From Terriglobia bacterium (lineage in GTDB: Bacteria; Acidobacteriota; Terriglobia; Terriglobales; Acidobacteriaceae): a stretch of DNA of 64,000 nucleotides. Positions 43,455 to 52,247 of the stretch are shown here, in pieces (positions within the stretch are counted from its first letter, which is position 1; every line of letters begins with the position of its first letter). The position numbers and the translations under genes were made by a program. Location of the stretch: the NCBI GenBank assembly GCA_020072585.1, contig JAIQGL010000017.1, positions 62,001 through 126,000 of the forward strand. The letters run 5' to 3'. The notes beneath the pieces were generated by a model, which did no database searches, was not told where the DNA came from, and worked only from the letters and a program-made list of their open reading frames with translations.

Positions 43455-44303
43455 CTACTTACTGACGCCGGCCTTCCTGATGTAGATATTCCCGTTGAAA
43501 TTCTTGAACTGCATTTCCTGGCCGCCACCGTTGATGGTGCCGCGCACGTTCTTATCGATTTTTACGCGATACTTACCGCTTTTGCCCCGATCATCCTCCA
43601 CGGTCTGCTGTGGTGCGCTTGGTTGAATCTTGACGTCAAAGTCGCTATAAACCTCGCCGTTGTCAGTTCGCAGGCTCACATTGGCTTTGAGATCGGCTGG
43701 AAAAGTCACGTCGATATCACCATTCAACGAGCTGAAAGCCATAGGTTTCTGCGGATCGATGCGGTTAAATGTCACCAGCACGTGGCCATTTAACGCGTGC
43801 GCCACCACACTGCCACCGATGTTTTTCAGATCGACTTCGCCGTTGACATCGTTAATGTCAAGCTCGCCATCCACGCCGGTAACGAGAATATTGCCGTCAT
43901 TCACCGTATGCAGTGAAAGTGAGGTATGCGTCGGCACCGTGATCGTGAGATCAATCGTGCGCTGATATGAGTCTGTGCTGACGCGAACCTGGTTATTGTC
44001 TGACTCAATGTTCAACCCGGTTGAGGTCATGGGAATGTGTTTCATCCCTTCGCCTCTCCCCCCGCGACCTGACTCTTCGCCACCTCGGGCCTTGGCTTCC
44101 ACCACAACTTCTTTTACCTCAGCCCCTTTCACCGTGATACTGCCGCTGACCAGATGGGCCCGCAGGTTGACCGGACGTGAAGGGTCACTCAAAGGAACGG
44201 TGACCTTGTTGTCTGACTGTGCGCTCAAAGGCTGCGCGAGTGCGACCAAAATGACTGCCGCTACGGAAAGAATGTATTGATAAGTCTTAAAGTAATAGTT
44301 CAT
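43455..44303 (-). CDS. Exported DUF4097-type beta-helix protein 2
   Basis: 282 residues. Signal peptide (YILSVAAVILVALAQPLSAQ), then repeated short strands typical of DUF4097 (putative adhesin/'auto-transporter-like' right-handed beta helix): NDGNILVTGVDGELDINDVN, GEVDLKNIGGSVVAHALNG and SSLNGDIDVTFP. A Gly/Arg/Glu-rich loop (GGEESGRGGRGEG) sits near residue 80. The ATG is preceded by GAGGAAG. It lies 28 bases downstream of the related gene and closes the sigma/anti-sigma operon, so it is probably induced by that ECF system. Confidence 0.82.
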   Translation of the reverse strand: MNYYFKTYQYILSVAAVILVALAQPLSAQSDNKVTVPLSDPSRPVNLRAHLVSGSITVKGAEVKEVVVEAKARGGEESGRGGRGEGMKHIPMTSTGLNIESDNNQVRVSTDSYQRTIDLTITVPTHTSLSLHTVNDGNILVTGVDGELDINDVNGEVDLKNIGGSVVAHALNGHVLVTFNRIDPQKPMAFSSLNGDIDVTFPADLKANVSLRTDNGEVYSDFDVKIQPSAPQQTVEDDRGKSGKYRVKIDKNVRGTINGGGQEMQFKNFNGNIYIRKAGVSK

Positions 44304-44331
44304 AGGTTTGTTCTTCCTCAATTATTCTCGG

Positions 44332-45246
44332 TTACTCATGGCGTTCGAGAACGCGTATGTCTCCATTCAAATTTTCAGCCTTGATTTCCGGCCCCCCCGA
44401 GCCAATGCGTCCACCGGTGTAGCGGTCGGAACGAAAAACAAACTTGGTGCCGTGCATCTCGCCGCTGGCTGGCTTTGCCGGCAGCGAAGCCAGCTCAAAG
44501 TCGCTATAGACAGCGCCATTCATGGTCTTGAAGCGGAAGTCACCCGACAGTCCACGGACAAAATACAGCTCCACGTTTCCATTGATCGTCCCGAAGGCTG
44601 ACGCTTCGCGTGGATTCTCACGGAACGTCACCTTCACCGGGCCGTTCACAGTCTTGGCCTGGCCGGAGCCGGCAACGTTCTGCATCTCAATTCCACCGTT
44701 CACGTTGTGAACAGAGAAGTTCCCGGTCACATCGCGAACATTGACGCGCCCTGAGTTCACTGTCTTCAATTTGACTTCGATATTTCGCGGCACCTGGAGT
44801 TGAAAATCCATCTTCACCCGGTAGCCACGGTCGCCGTGCCAGCTGCCGCAATTGTCATGGCCGTCATTGCAATTGCAACGAAACGGGCCATTCACGTAGA
44901 GCTTTAAAAAATCCGGCTGATCGGTGATGTCCAGCGTAACCTCTTTTTTAGCGGCGTCCATCCTGTCCTTGGACTCCGCGGAGATGGTTTTATTCACCAC
45001 AAGCTGGACCTGATCGCCCTGGCCGCCGGTCACCTCAATGGAGCCAAAGATATTGTCTACTTCAAGAATTTTGTGGGCCGCGGTCAGATTGAAAGTCTTG
45101 CGGATGGTTTCTTTCTCTTGCAGCCGCAGACTTGAATCTGAATCGTCATCGTCTCCGGCCGCGCGAAGCGGGGCACTGACTTGCGGCAATAGCAGCATGG
45201 CCAGCGAGAACATCAGGACCAACGTAAGAAATCTGTGCTTTAACAT
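44332..45246 (-). CDS. Exported DUF4097-type beta-helix protein 1
   Basis: 304 residues. Signal peptide to about residue 30 (PLRAAG), an acidic DDDDSDSS linker, then DUF4097 strands: VDNIFGSIEVTGGQGD, NSGRVNVRDVTGNFSVHNVN, GGIEMQNVAGSGQAKTVNGP and FGTINGNVELYF. A CNCNDGHDNCG loop has three or four Cys that could pair or bind metal. Same family as the following gene, probably a duplication. Surface or periplasmic location is predicted; its biochemical role is unknown. Confidence 0.82.
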   Translation of the reverse strand: MLKHRFLTLVLMFSLAMLLLPQVSAPLRAAGDDDDSDSSLRLQEKETIRKTFNLTAAHKILEVDNIFGSIEVTGGQGDQVQLVVNKTISAESKDRMDAAKKEVTLDITDQPDFLKLYVNGPFRCNCNDGHDNCGSWHGDRGYRVKMDFQLQVPRNIEVKLKTVNSGRVNVRDVTGNFSVHNVNGGIEMQNVAGSGQAKTVNGPVKVTFRENPREASAFGTINGNVELYFVRGLSGDFRFKTMNGAVYSDFELASLPAKPASGEMHGTKFVFRSDRYTGGRIGSGGPEIKAENLNGDIRVLERHE

Positions 45247-45309
45247 GGCTAATCTCCAGTCACTCGTTTTTCCAGATAAGGCATCATTCTTATCTTCACG
45301 CTCCGCAGG

Positions 45310-46128
45310 TTAGTTCAATTGCTGAATTCCCCAGTCCACGCGCTTTTTCACAGTGGGATCTATCCTGGGGTCCTGCTGAAACTTCTTGAATTGCGTCACC
45401 GCGCCCCGGTCATGCAGGTCCACCAGCAGATCAATCAACGCAACCTGCACCAGCGGCGATTGCCGGGTTTGTAGCGCTTCCATCAGTCCGTTGCGGACTT
45501 CAGGCCGTCCGGCATACCGGCTCAAAGCATCGAGTGCCGCCAATCGCACATCAACACTGTTATCAAACTGCAGGGTGTGAAATAGTGCGCCCATCACTTT
45601 GGTATCCGGCTCGGGCAAACGCGTGCTCCAGCTCACTCCTTCCAACCGCTGGCTGGCCGACTGCTGCTGCAACATGGAAAGCGCTACCGTTTGCCGTGTG
45701 GCAGCAAGTTCGTCTTGCAGATCCGCAAGCTTTTTCTGCACGTCGTTGTCGGCACCACGGTCAGACTGTCTCCCGATCAGAAATCCGCAAGCCAGAAAGA
45801 GACATGCCCATACGATTCCCGCGGCTGGAAGCTGTCTCCAGTTACCCAAACCCCAGAGCATGGGAGCTGGAGTCTTGCTCTTCTCCGTTGCGAGACTGCT
45901 TTTCTCCCAGCGGCCTTCCTGGTAACTTTCAAGCATTGCTTTAAATCTTGATTCCAGTGCGGGACTGGGCTGCTCTTCCGGAAATAGCGCCAGGTTCTTC
46001 CATAACGCTGCTTCTTCGCCGCACGTTACGCAACTCGCTAAATGCTTTTCCACTTCCCCTGCCAGCTCCGAACTGAGCCTGCCTTGCAGATAATCCGGCA
46101 GGAGTTCGCCAATCTCTTCACATTTCAT
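45310..46128 (-). CDS. Membrane-anchored zf-HC2 anti-sigma factor with HEAT-like tail
   Basis: 272 residues. The N-terminal zinc-binding anti-sigma domain MKCEEIGELLPDYLQGRLSS...VEKHLASCVTCGEE has the H-x3-C-x2-C motif; one TM helix (AAGIVWACLFLACGFLIG) lies near residue 105. A coiled-coil follows, then a periplasmic region with HEAT-like repeats (SVDVRLAALDALSRY, PLVQVALIDLLVDL). ATG 46128 overlaps the sigma gene stop as ATGA. It would hold the ECF sigma at the membrane until a signal releases it. The HEAT-like tail may be the sensor. Confidence 0.88.
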   Translation of the reverse strand: MKCEEIGELLPDYLQGRLSSELAGEVEKHLASCVTCGEEAALWKNLALFPEEQPSPALESRFKAMLESYQEGRWEKSSLATEKSKTPAPMLWGLGNWRQLPAAGIVWACLFLACGFLIGRQSDRGADNDVQKKLADLQDELAATRQTVALSMLQQQSASQRLEGVSWSTRLPEPDTKVMGALFHTLQFDNSVDVRLAALDALSRYAGRPEVRNGLMEALQTRQSPLVQVALIDLLVDLHDRGAVTQFKKFQQDPRIDPTVKKRVDWGIQQLN

Positions 46129-46754
46129 TGCACACTCCCAGGCCTCGGCCAACCGCCGTCAAGACCTTTGCCTCGTAAAGACTTTCCACTCTCCAGCTGA
46201 TGAAATATCTGCCTCAACTCTTGCAGCGCGCGGTGGACTCGGGTCTTCACCGTACTCACTTCACACCCCAGAAGTTGGGCAATTTCTTCGTACTTGAGGT
46301 CCTGAAACCGGCTCAGTACCAGGACTTCGCGCTTGTCCTCTGATATCCGCATCAGCGCGCTGTGCAACAATATCGCTTGCTGGCTTTGCTGCGCGGTATC
46401 CACCGGCTCAACCGCAGGCGACATTTCAGGTTCCCAGCTTGTCTCCGGCCGGCGCTTGCGCAGGTGGTCAACCCTGGCATTACGTGCGATCTGATACATC
46501 CACGCCCGGAATGCCGTCTCTGGACGGTAGCTGTGGCGATACTTGAGGATGCGGAAGAAGACTTCCTGCACCAGGTCTTCACTCACGGGCCGGTTACCAG
46601 TCAGCTTCAAGTAAAAGTTGAATAAAGGCACGTGATAGCGCTCAAACAACACGCCCAGCATCTCGCCAACGCCGCTCCGCACCTGCGACATCAGCTCCTC
46701 ATCGGAGATCGAATTGTTGATCTTTTCCGGCAGGGCGGCTGTCTGTCCTTTCAA
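46125..46754 (-). CDS. ECF-family RNA polymerase sigma factor
   Basis: 209 residues. Region 2: LFERYHVPLFNFYLKLTGNR then EDLVQEVFFRILKY and FRAWMYQIARNARVDHLRKR. Region 4: REVLVLSRFQDLKYEEIAQLL then VSTVKTRVHRALQELR. Region 3 is absent, as in ECF sigmas. It directs transcription of envelope genes, most likely its own operon. It starts a four-gene minus-strand unit: sigma, anti-sigma, two DUF4097 proteins. The C-terminal 25 residues (KSLRGKGLDGGWPRPG) extend beyond region 4. Confidence 0.93.
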   Translation of the reverse strand: MKGQTAALPEKINNSISDEELMSQVRSGVGEMLGVLFERYHVPLFNFYLKLTGNRPVSEDLVQEVFFRILKYRHSYRPETAFRAWMYQIARNARVDHLRKRRPETSWEPEMSPAVEPVDTAQQSQQAILLHSALMRISEDKREVLVLSRFQDLKYEEIAQLLGCEVSTVKTRVHRALQELRQIFHQLESGKSLRGKGLDGGWPRPGSVQ

Positions 46755-46895
46755 GGGTGATTACCGCGGCGCAGAGAAAAGGTTCCGCGAAAAAAATGGA
46801 TTGTTTAACAATCAGGCCGACAAGCTCGCAGACTTTACTTCTTTCTGCTCTCCATTTCTAATATTCGCTTACGCCCTAACTCAAAGGAGAGATGA

Positions 46896-47711
46896 ATGGT
46901 GATCCGTGCTGCGTTGATTCTACTGTGTTTGAGCCTTGTGGCTGGCGCGCAGAGCAAGCCCGCGCAAACTAAGCCCACGCAGACTAAACCAAAGACCGCC
47001 GCCCCCGGCACTGCCCCTAAAGCAGCACCCAAGACGGCAGCTAAGACCGCGTCAGCTAAAACAGCCCTGATTCACACCACCGCAGGCGATATGAAGTGCA
47101 CCCTTTTTCCTGACCAGGCCCCCAAAGCTGTAGCAAATTTTATTGGGCTGGCAAAGGGCACCAAGCCGTGGAAGGACCCCGTTTCCGGGAAGACGATTCA
47201 TGGAAAACCTTTGTATGACGGCGCAATCTTTCACCGGACAATTCCCGAATTCATGATTCAGGGTGGTGATCCTTCAGGCACCGGAAGCGGCGACGTTGGC
47301 TTTGAATTCCAGGATGAACTCCATGCCGACCTGCTGTTTGACCAGCCAGGACGCCTTGCCATGGCCAATCGCGGCCCCAATACCAACAGTTCGCAATTCT
47401 TCATCACGGAAAAGGAAGTTCCCTTCCTCAATCCCTGCCTTGACCCCAACGGATGCATGGGAGGGCGCCGCGCACCAAACAGCGGCTATACCATCTTTGG
47501 TCAGTGCGATGAGAGCACGGTGGAGTTGGTTAAGAAGATCGCCCGCATGCCCTGTGGAGGCGGCCAGACCTGCACGGGAAATAATAGCCGGCCGCAGGCC
47601 CCGGTAAAAATCGTGCATATCGATATTCAGGGCGCGGGCGGCGCTACCTCAACCAAGCCGGCGGCAAAGAAAACAACGGCCCCAATCAAACCTACGCCAC
47701 CAAAGCAGTAA
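46896..47711 (+). CDS. Exported cyclophilin-type peptidyl-prolyl isomerase
   Basis: 271 residues. Signal peptide MVIRAALILLCLSLVAGAQ, a Lys/Thr/Pro/Ala-rich linker (QTKPTQTKPK, KAAPKTAAKT) to about residue 55, and a cyclophilin domain: FHRTIPEFMIQGGDP, FQDE.......GRLAMANRGPNTNSSQFFIT and YTIFGQ. A 20-residue Cys-containing insert (CLDPNGCMGGRR) and CGGGQTC suggest disulfide bonds, fitting periplasmic folding. The C-terminus is again Lys/Thr/Pro-rich. It lies 56 bases upstream of a cytoplasmic cyclophilin gene, probably a paralog. Confidence 0.92.
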   Translation: MVIRAALILLCLSLVAGAQSKPAQTKPTQTKPKTAAPGTAPKAAPKTAAKTASAKTALIHTTAGDMKCTLFPDQAPKAVANFIGLAKGTKPWKDPVSGKTIHGKPLYDGAIFHRTIPEFMIQGGDPSGTGSGDVGFEFQDELHADLLFDQPGRLAMANRGPNTNSSQFFITEKEVPFLNPCLDPNGCMGGRRAPNSGYTIFGQCDESTVELVKKIARMPCGGGQTCTGNNSRPQAPVKIVHIDIQGAGGATSTKPAAKKTTAPIKPTPPKQ

Positions 47712-47767
47712 ATTCAGGCAAGAGCAGAACAAGCACGGCACGGATCACAATTCGAAAGGAATAATGA

Positions 47768-48298
47768 ATGACACGCCAGCCAGGCACATACGCTGTTTTT
47801 GACACCACTGAAGGAAAGATCGTTTGCCGGATATTTGAAAAAGAGGCCCCCATTACCACCAAGAACTTCATCGACCTTGCCGAAGGCAAGCGCAGCTGGT
47901 CAGACAGGGTGAGCGGCAAGAGCGGCACCGGTCCTCTCTACAATGGCACGATCTTCCATCGTGTGATTCCGGACTTTATGATCCAGGGCGGCGATCCCAG
48001 CGGCACTGGAATGGGCGGCCCGGGATATCAGTTTCAGGACGAAACCAAAGGCTCTCCTTATAAATTTGACAAGCCGGGCAAGCTGGCCATGGCCAATGCC
48101 GGCCCCGGAACCAATGGCAGCCAATTTTTTATCACCGTGGCCGCAACGCCCTGGCTTACAGGCAATCACACCATCTTCGGCGAGGTAGTAGAAGGCCAGG
48201 ACGTTGCAGACAAGATTTCAAAGGTGAAAAAAGGCGCGCAGGACCGCCCGGTAAAAGAGGTTGTGGTCAATTCCATTACGATTGAGCGCGCTGCATAG
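47768..48298 (+). CDS. Cytoplasmic cyclophilin-type peptidyl-prolyl isomerase
   Basis: 176 residues, single cyclophilin domain without signal: FHRVIPDFMIQGGDPSGTG, FQDET........GKLAMANAGPGTNGSQFFIT and HTIFGEVVEG hold the active-site Arg, Phe, Gln and His/Trp-equivalent positions. It catalyses cis-trans isomerisation of Xaa-Pro bonds in folding proteins. It forms a tandem with the exported cyclophilin and is followed 15 bases later by a membrane protein gene, probably on one transcript. Confidence 0.92.
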   Translation: MTRQPGTYAVFDTTEGKIVCRIFEKEAPITTKNFIDLAEGKRSWSDRVSGKSGTGPLYNGTIFHRVIPDFMIQGGDPSGTGMGGPGYQFQDETKGSPYKFDKPGKLAMANAGPGTNGSQFFITVAATPWLTGNHTIFGEVVEGQDVADKISKVKKGAQDRPVKEVVVNSITIERAA

Positions 48299-48313
48299 CT
48301 GAGAAATGAACTG

Positions 48314-48901
48314 ATGGACCCGGTGAAAGTCATCATCTTTGTCGGCGCTTTTCTGCTTTTGCTGCTGCTTGGGCGGAAGCTTTCGGCGGCGAGCGAAATC
48401 CGCCCAACCGCGCCGCCGGAACCGGTTCCGCTGCAACCCGCTACAAATAATGTCAAGAAGGAAAACGAGGTACTGGCGCCGAGTCCCGTAGTAGGTGCGG
48501 ACCTGCCATTTCCAGTTCGGCTGCCGGAGCTGGAAATGGACGACGACGGTAAATTCAATCGTCCGGAATTCCTCAACTATCACTTTGCCACCATCGATCT
48601 TTTGCAGGGACCAAGCAATCCGAAAAGTTTCTTTGACGAGTTCTTTGTCGAAACACGCAACCCCGAAGACCAGCATATCGGCACATACAAATATCTGGTG
48701 GCAACTCCAGCGGGGTTACAGCGCGCCATGGACGAGGAACGCTTGCCTGTCATGTATCTTGAAAACCAAGTCATCATTGTTGCCCAGTGGGACTTAACGC
48801 TCATTCTGAACGCCGCTGTTCAAGAGATCATCAAGACATACCGCGGCTGGCAGGCTTACGCCGAGGAACATGCTCTCCCCGACACTGACGGACAGAACTA
48901 A
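48314..48901 (+). CDS. N-terminally anchored protein, unknown
   Basis: 195 residues. One TM helix at the start (VKVIIFVGAFLLLLLLG), a Pro-rich linker and a mixed alpha/beta domain (about 75-190) with EFLNYHFATIDLLQGPSNPK, EDQHIGTYKYLVATPAGLQ and VIIVAQWDLTLILNAAVQEI. No known family recognised. It follows the cytoplasmic cyclophilin closely. A strong hairpin terminator lies just after. Confidence 0.65.
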   Translation: MDPVKVIIFVGAFLLLLLLGRKLSAASEIRPTAPPEPVPLQPATNNVKKENEVLAPSPVVGADLPFPVRLPELEMDDDGKFNRPEFLNYHFATIDLLQGPSNPKSFFDEFFVETRNPEDQHIGTYKYLVATPAGLQRAMDEERLPVMYLENQVIIVAQWDLTLILNAAVQEIIKTYRGWQAYAEEHALPDTDGQN

Positions 48902-48923
48902 AACTGCATTTGCGCCAAAACAA

Positions 48924-48946
48924 AAACCGGCGCTCGGCGCCGGTTT
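48924..48946. terminator. Bidirectional terminator between 48314-48901 and mdh
   Basis: Perfect 10-bp stem AAACCGGCGC/GCGCCGGTTT with a 3-base loop; A-rich before, T-rich after, so it can serve both convergent transcripts. Confidence 0.85.
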
Positions 48947-48964
48947 CTGTAATCTGGCTCAATA

Positions 48965-49891
48965 CTAGACGCCGATCACTTTCACCAGTTCAGCCACGGA
49001 ATCAGCGCTCTTCTGCAAAGCAGCCTGTTCTTCCGCGGTCAGCTTAATTTCGATAATCTGCTCCAGTCCATTCGAGCCCAGCTTGCAAGGCACGCCGACA
49101 AAGAGCCCCTTAATGCCGTACTCGCCCTCAAGATGGACGGCGCAAGGCAGGATCTTTTTCTTGTCCTTGAGGATGGCTTCCACCATCTCCGTGGCTGCCG
49201 CGGAGGGAGCGTAATAAGCGCTGCCCGTCTTCAGATATTTCACAATCTCTGCACCGCCGTCGCGGGTGCGCTGCAGGATAGCATCAAGCCGGTCCTTGGG
49301 AATCAGTTCGGTGATCGGAATGCCCGCAACCGTGGAATACCGCGCCAGCGGGACCATGGTGTCACCGTGTCCGCCAAGCACGAATGCTGTTACGTTCTCC
49401 ACACTCACATTCAATTCCTGAGCGATGAAGGTGCGGAAGCGTGCCGAGTCCAGCACGCCGGCCATGCCGATCACGCGATTACGGGAAAACTTGCTCAACT
49501 TGAACGCCGCCTGGGCCATTGCATCGAGCGGATTGGAAACCACGATCAGGATGCAGTTCGGCGAATTGGCCACGACTTTGGCAATCACGTCCTGCATGAT
49601 CTTGTAGTTGGTATTGAGCAGATCATCACGGCTCATACCCGGTTTGCGGGCGATTCCGGCGGTGATCACTACAATGTCAGAGTTCGCGGTATCGGCGTAG
49701 TCATTCGTGCCGAGAACGTAAGAGTCGCGTTTCTCCACGGGCATGGCTTCCAGCAGGTCCAACCCCTTGCCCTGAGGCACGCCTTCCAGCACGTCAATCA
49801 ACACTACATTCCCCAGCTCTTTTGAGGCCACCCAGTGAGCGCACGTTGCACCCACGTTTCCCGCGCCTACGATGGTTATCTTTTTACGCAT
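48965..49891 (-). CDS. mdh: Malate dehydrogenase
   Basis: 308 residues of the LDH-like malate dehydrogenase type. NAD site: [17 protein letters not shown] with Asp at the end of strand 2 (VVLIDVLEG), selecting NAD. Substrate/catalysis: the mobile-loop arginine region ([14 protein letters not shown]), NPLDAM, and catalytic His in [11 protein letters not shown]. Interconverts malate and oxaloacetate. ATG 49891 has GGAAGGGA upstream; the longer open frame runs into icd and is not used. It lies 31 bases after icd on the same strand: an icd-mdh operon controlled from the icd promoter. Confidence 0.95.
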   Translation of the reverse strand: MRKKITIVGAGNVGATCAHWVASKELGNVVLIDVLEGVPQGKGLDLLEAMPVEKRDSYVLGTNDYADTANSDIVVITAGIARKPGMSRDDLLNTNYKIMQDVIAKVVANSPNCILIVVSNPLDAMAQAAFKLSKFSRNRVIGMAGVLDSARFRTFIAQELNVSVENVTAFVLGGHGDTMVPLARYSTVAGIPITELIPKDRLDAILQRTRDGGAEIVKYLKTGSAYYAPSAAATEMVEAILKDKKKILPCAVHLEGEYGIKGLFVGVPCKLGSNGLEQIIEIKLTAEEQAALQKSADSVAELVKVIGV

Positions 49892-49922
49892 GCCAAGTCC
49901 CTTCCTGAATTTTTGCTGATGT

Positions 49923-51350
49923 CTAAACTGCTGTTTTCTTGCGCCGGTCCACCATGTTTTCAACCATGTGCGTGGCAAACTCACTGGTCTTGACTTTGGT
50001 TGAACCCGGCAGCAGGCGCTCAAAGTCATACGTCACAAACTTCTGCAGGATCGTGGCTTCCAGGGATGTTTCAATCAGACGCGCTGCTTCAGACCATCCC
50101 ATGTAGTCAAGCATCATGACTCCGGAAAGGATGACCGATCCGGGGTTGATCACATCTTTGTCCGCGTATTTAGGGGCTGTGCCGTGCGTCGCCTCAAACA
50201 CTGCGTGCTGGTCACCCACGTTGGCGCCGGGGGCAATGCCCAAGCCGCCGACCTGAGCCGCACAAGCGTCAGAAATATAGTCGCCGTTTAGATTCGGCGT
50301 GGCCAGAATGTCATACTCTGCCGGCCGGATAATGACCTGCTGGAAGATGGAATCAGCAATGCGGTCATTCACCATGATCTTCTTTTTCCATGCGCTATTT
50401 CCGTGTGACTTGCCGAGCGAATCAAGCACGGTTTTCACTTCCTGCTCAACTTCGCGCCGGAAGCTTTCTGGAGCAAAATCCATTCCAGGTTCGACCATCG
50501 CCGCGTTCTGCTCCACGCTCAGGCTGGGATTCTTGTCTTTGTTGTCCAGGATCCAGCTCTCGCGCTCGGTCACGATCTGGTCGCGGAATTCGTCGCGTGC
50601 CACTTCATAGCCCCATTCACGGAAAGCGCCCTCAGTAAATTTCTGGATGTTGCCCTTGTGCACCAGAGTGACGGATCGTCTCTTGTGCGTGACCGCATGC
50701 TGAATGGCCATGCGCACCAGCCGTTTCGTGCCAAAGATGGAGATGGGCTTGATGCCGATCCCGGAGTCTTCACGAATGTGTTTTTTGGTCCCGGCGAGCA
50801 TGGTGTTATTGAGGAAATCCAGCAGCTTTTTGACTTCAGGGGTTCCCTGTTTCCATTCGATCCCGGCGTAAACATCCTCAGTATTTTCGCGGAAGATGAC
50901 TACGTTGAGCTGGTCAGGATGCTTTACCGGTGAAGGCACGCCCTGGTAATAACGTACCGGGCGGATACAGGCATAAAGGTCCATGATCTGCCGCAAAGCC
51001 ACGTTCAAAGAGCGAATACCGCCTCCAATGGGCGTAGTGAGCGGCCCCTTGATGGAGACATGGAGATCACGCGCGGCATCGACGGAGCCCTGAGGCAGCC
51101 AGTCGTTGAACTTGGTGAAGGCCTTTTCTCCGGCAAAGATTTCATACCAGTGAATCTTGCGTTTGCCCCCGTAGGCTTTTTCAACGGCGCCATCAAATAC
51201 GCGCACTGACGCAGCCCATATGTCACGGCCGGTGCCGTCACCCTCAATGTAAGGAATAATCGGATTGTCAGGAACCTGTAGCTTGCCGCCGGCAAAAGTA
51301 ATAGGACTGCCGCCTGCAGGCAGCGAAACTCCGTTATATGAAGACGCCAT
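49923..51350 (-). CDS. icd: Isocitrate dehydrogenase (NADP-type)
   Basis: 475 residues. Features of bacterial homodimeric [18 protein letters not shown], substrate-binding [20 protein letters not shown] and [66 protein letters not shown] and [15 protein letters not shown] preference is inferred from family likeness. ATG 51350 has GGGGAGGAAG ahead of it. It oxidatively decarboxylates isocitrate in the TCA cycle and is the first gene of icd-mdh, with a CRP-like palindrome upstream. Confidence 0.95.
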   Translation of the reverse strand: MASSYNGVSLPAGGSPITFAGGKLQVPDNPIIPYIEGDGTGRDIWAASVRVFDGAVEKAYGGKRKIHWYEIFAGEKAFTKFNDWLPQGSVDAARDLHVSIKGPLTTPIGGGIRSLNVALRQIMDLYACIRPVRYYQGVPSPVKHPDQLNVVIFRENTEDVYAGIEWKQGTPEVKKLLDFLNNTMLAGTKKHIREDSGIGIKPISIFGTKRLVRMAIQHAVTHKRRSVTLVHKGNIQKFTEGAFREWGYEVARDEFRDQIVTERESWILDNKDKNPSLSVEQNAAMVEPGMDFAPESFRREVEQEVKTVLDSLGKSHGNSAWKKKIMVNDRIADSIFQQVIIRPAEYDILATPNLNGDYISDACAAQVGGLGIAPGANVGDQHAVFEATHGTAPKYADKDVINPGSVILSGVMMLDYMGWSEAARLIETSLEATILQKFVTYDFERLLPGSTKVKTSEFATHMVENMVDRRKKTAV

Positions 51351-51389
51351 GCTTCCTCCCCGAAATACATTCACTATGCAAACCTTTTA

Positions 51390-51417
51390 AGTTAACATCG
51401 CAGCGGAGATGGCGCAA
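51390..51417 (-). promoter_or_regulatory. icd: Likely promoter of icd-mdh
   Basis: On the minus strand: TTGCGC (51412-51417), a 16-base spacer and TTAACT (51390-51395). It resembles the sdh promoter in that a TGTGA-N6-TCACA palindrome sits immediately upstream of the -35 element. Confidence 0.5.
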
Positions 51418-51421
51418 ACGC

Positions 51422-51437
51422 TGTGACAGTGGTCACA
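51422..51437. promoter_or_regulatory. CRP/FNR-family-type palindrome upstream of icd-mdh
   Basis: TGTGA-CAGTGG-TCACA, an exact match to the CRP half-sites, four bases upstream of the proposed icd -35. Its centre is about 46 bases from the predicted start of transcription, close to the distance seen at sdh. The divergent gene at 51486 could also respond to it. Confidence 0.7.
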
Positions 51438-51485
51438 ACGCCCAGGCAGCCCTGTTTCCAATCCCCTGAAAGTGAGCGACTCTTA

Positions 51486-52220
51486 ATGCGCTGCAAACAA
51501 ACCGTGTTTACGCTGCTTTTGTTTTTGATCATTTCCGCAACCGTCCGCGCCGCGGACACACCCTACCTCTATAAGGTAAGTCTTGTGCAGGCCGCTCCGG
51601 GGAAACTGCTGGATCTGATCGATCTCTATAAAGCCCGGGCAGCGGAATTGAAACAGGCTGGAGACGAAGCGCCGCTCTGGATGCGCCACAGCCAGGGTGA
51701 CCACTGGGACTTGATGATTCTCTTCCCTGCCGGCAGCTACTCTGACTATTACCAGCCGGCGCGGATAGGCAAGCGCCAAGCAACACAGATCACGAAGCTG
51801 GATGACAAGCTCAAAGAGAACATCGCATGGCAGGAAGACCTGTTTGCCTACGGGCCTCCACTGGCCGATCTGCGGAAGGCGTTTGCCGGCGGCGCCTTCT
51901 TTCACGTGGAGATGTTCGTCTCACTGCCCGGCAAGTTCGCCGATCTGTACAAGGAACGCGAGATGGAAAATGCTTACGCAAAGGCCTTAAAAGAGCCTGA
52001 GAATTTCATCTTTGTGCGGGACCAGGGCGCGGCGTGGGACATATTTACCATCGGCGTCTTTCGTGATCTGAAGCACTATGCAGAAAGCGCGGACGCTTCA
52101 GCCAAAGACCAGGAAGCTGCCGCCAAGACCGCTGGATTTGAAGCTCCCAGTCAGATCGGCCCATATCTGCGGCGATTTATCCGCGAGCACCATGACACGT
52201 TGGCGGTGGCGATTAAATAA
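51486..52220 (+). CDS. Exported protein of unknown function
   Basis: 244 residues. Signal peptide MRCKQTVFTLLLFLIISATVRA, then two similar halves each with a ferredoxin-like alpha/beta pattern (YLYKVSLVQAAPGKLLDLIDLYKAR...WDLMILFP and FFHVEMFVSLPGKFADLYKERE...WDIFTIGVF), as in dimeric alpha-beta-barrel (ABM/NIPSNAP-like) proteins. The two halves look like an internal duplication. ATG 51486 is chosen over GTG 51423, which lies inside the regulatory palindrome. Divergent from icd. Confidence 0.72.
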   Translation: MRCKQTVFTLLLFLIISATVRAADTPYLYKVSLVQAAPGKLLDLIDLYKARAAELKQAGDEAPLWMRHSQGDHWDLMILFPAGSYSDYYQPARIGKRQATQITKLDDKLKENIAWQEDLFAYGPPLADLRKAFAGGAFFHVEMFVSLPGKFADLYKEREMENAYAKALKEPENFIFVRDQGAAWDIFTIGVFRDLKHYAESADASAKDQEAAAKTAGFEAPSQIGPYLRRFIREHHDTLAVAIK

Positions 52221-52247
52221 AACTGCACGAATGAGGCCGCGATCCAC

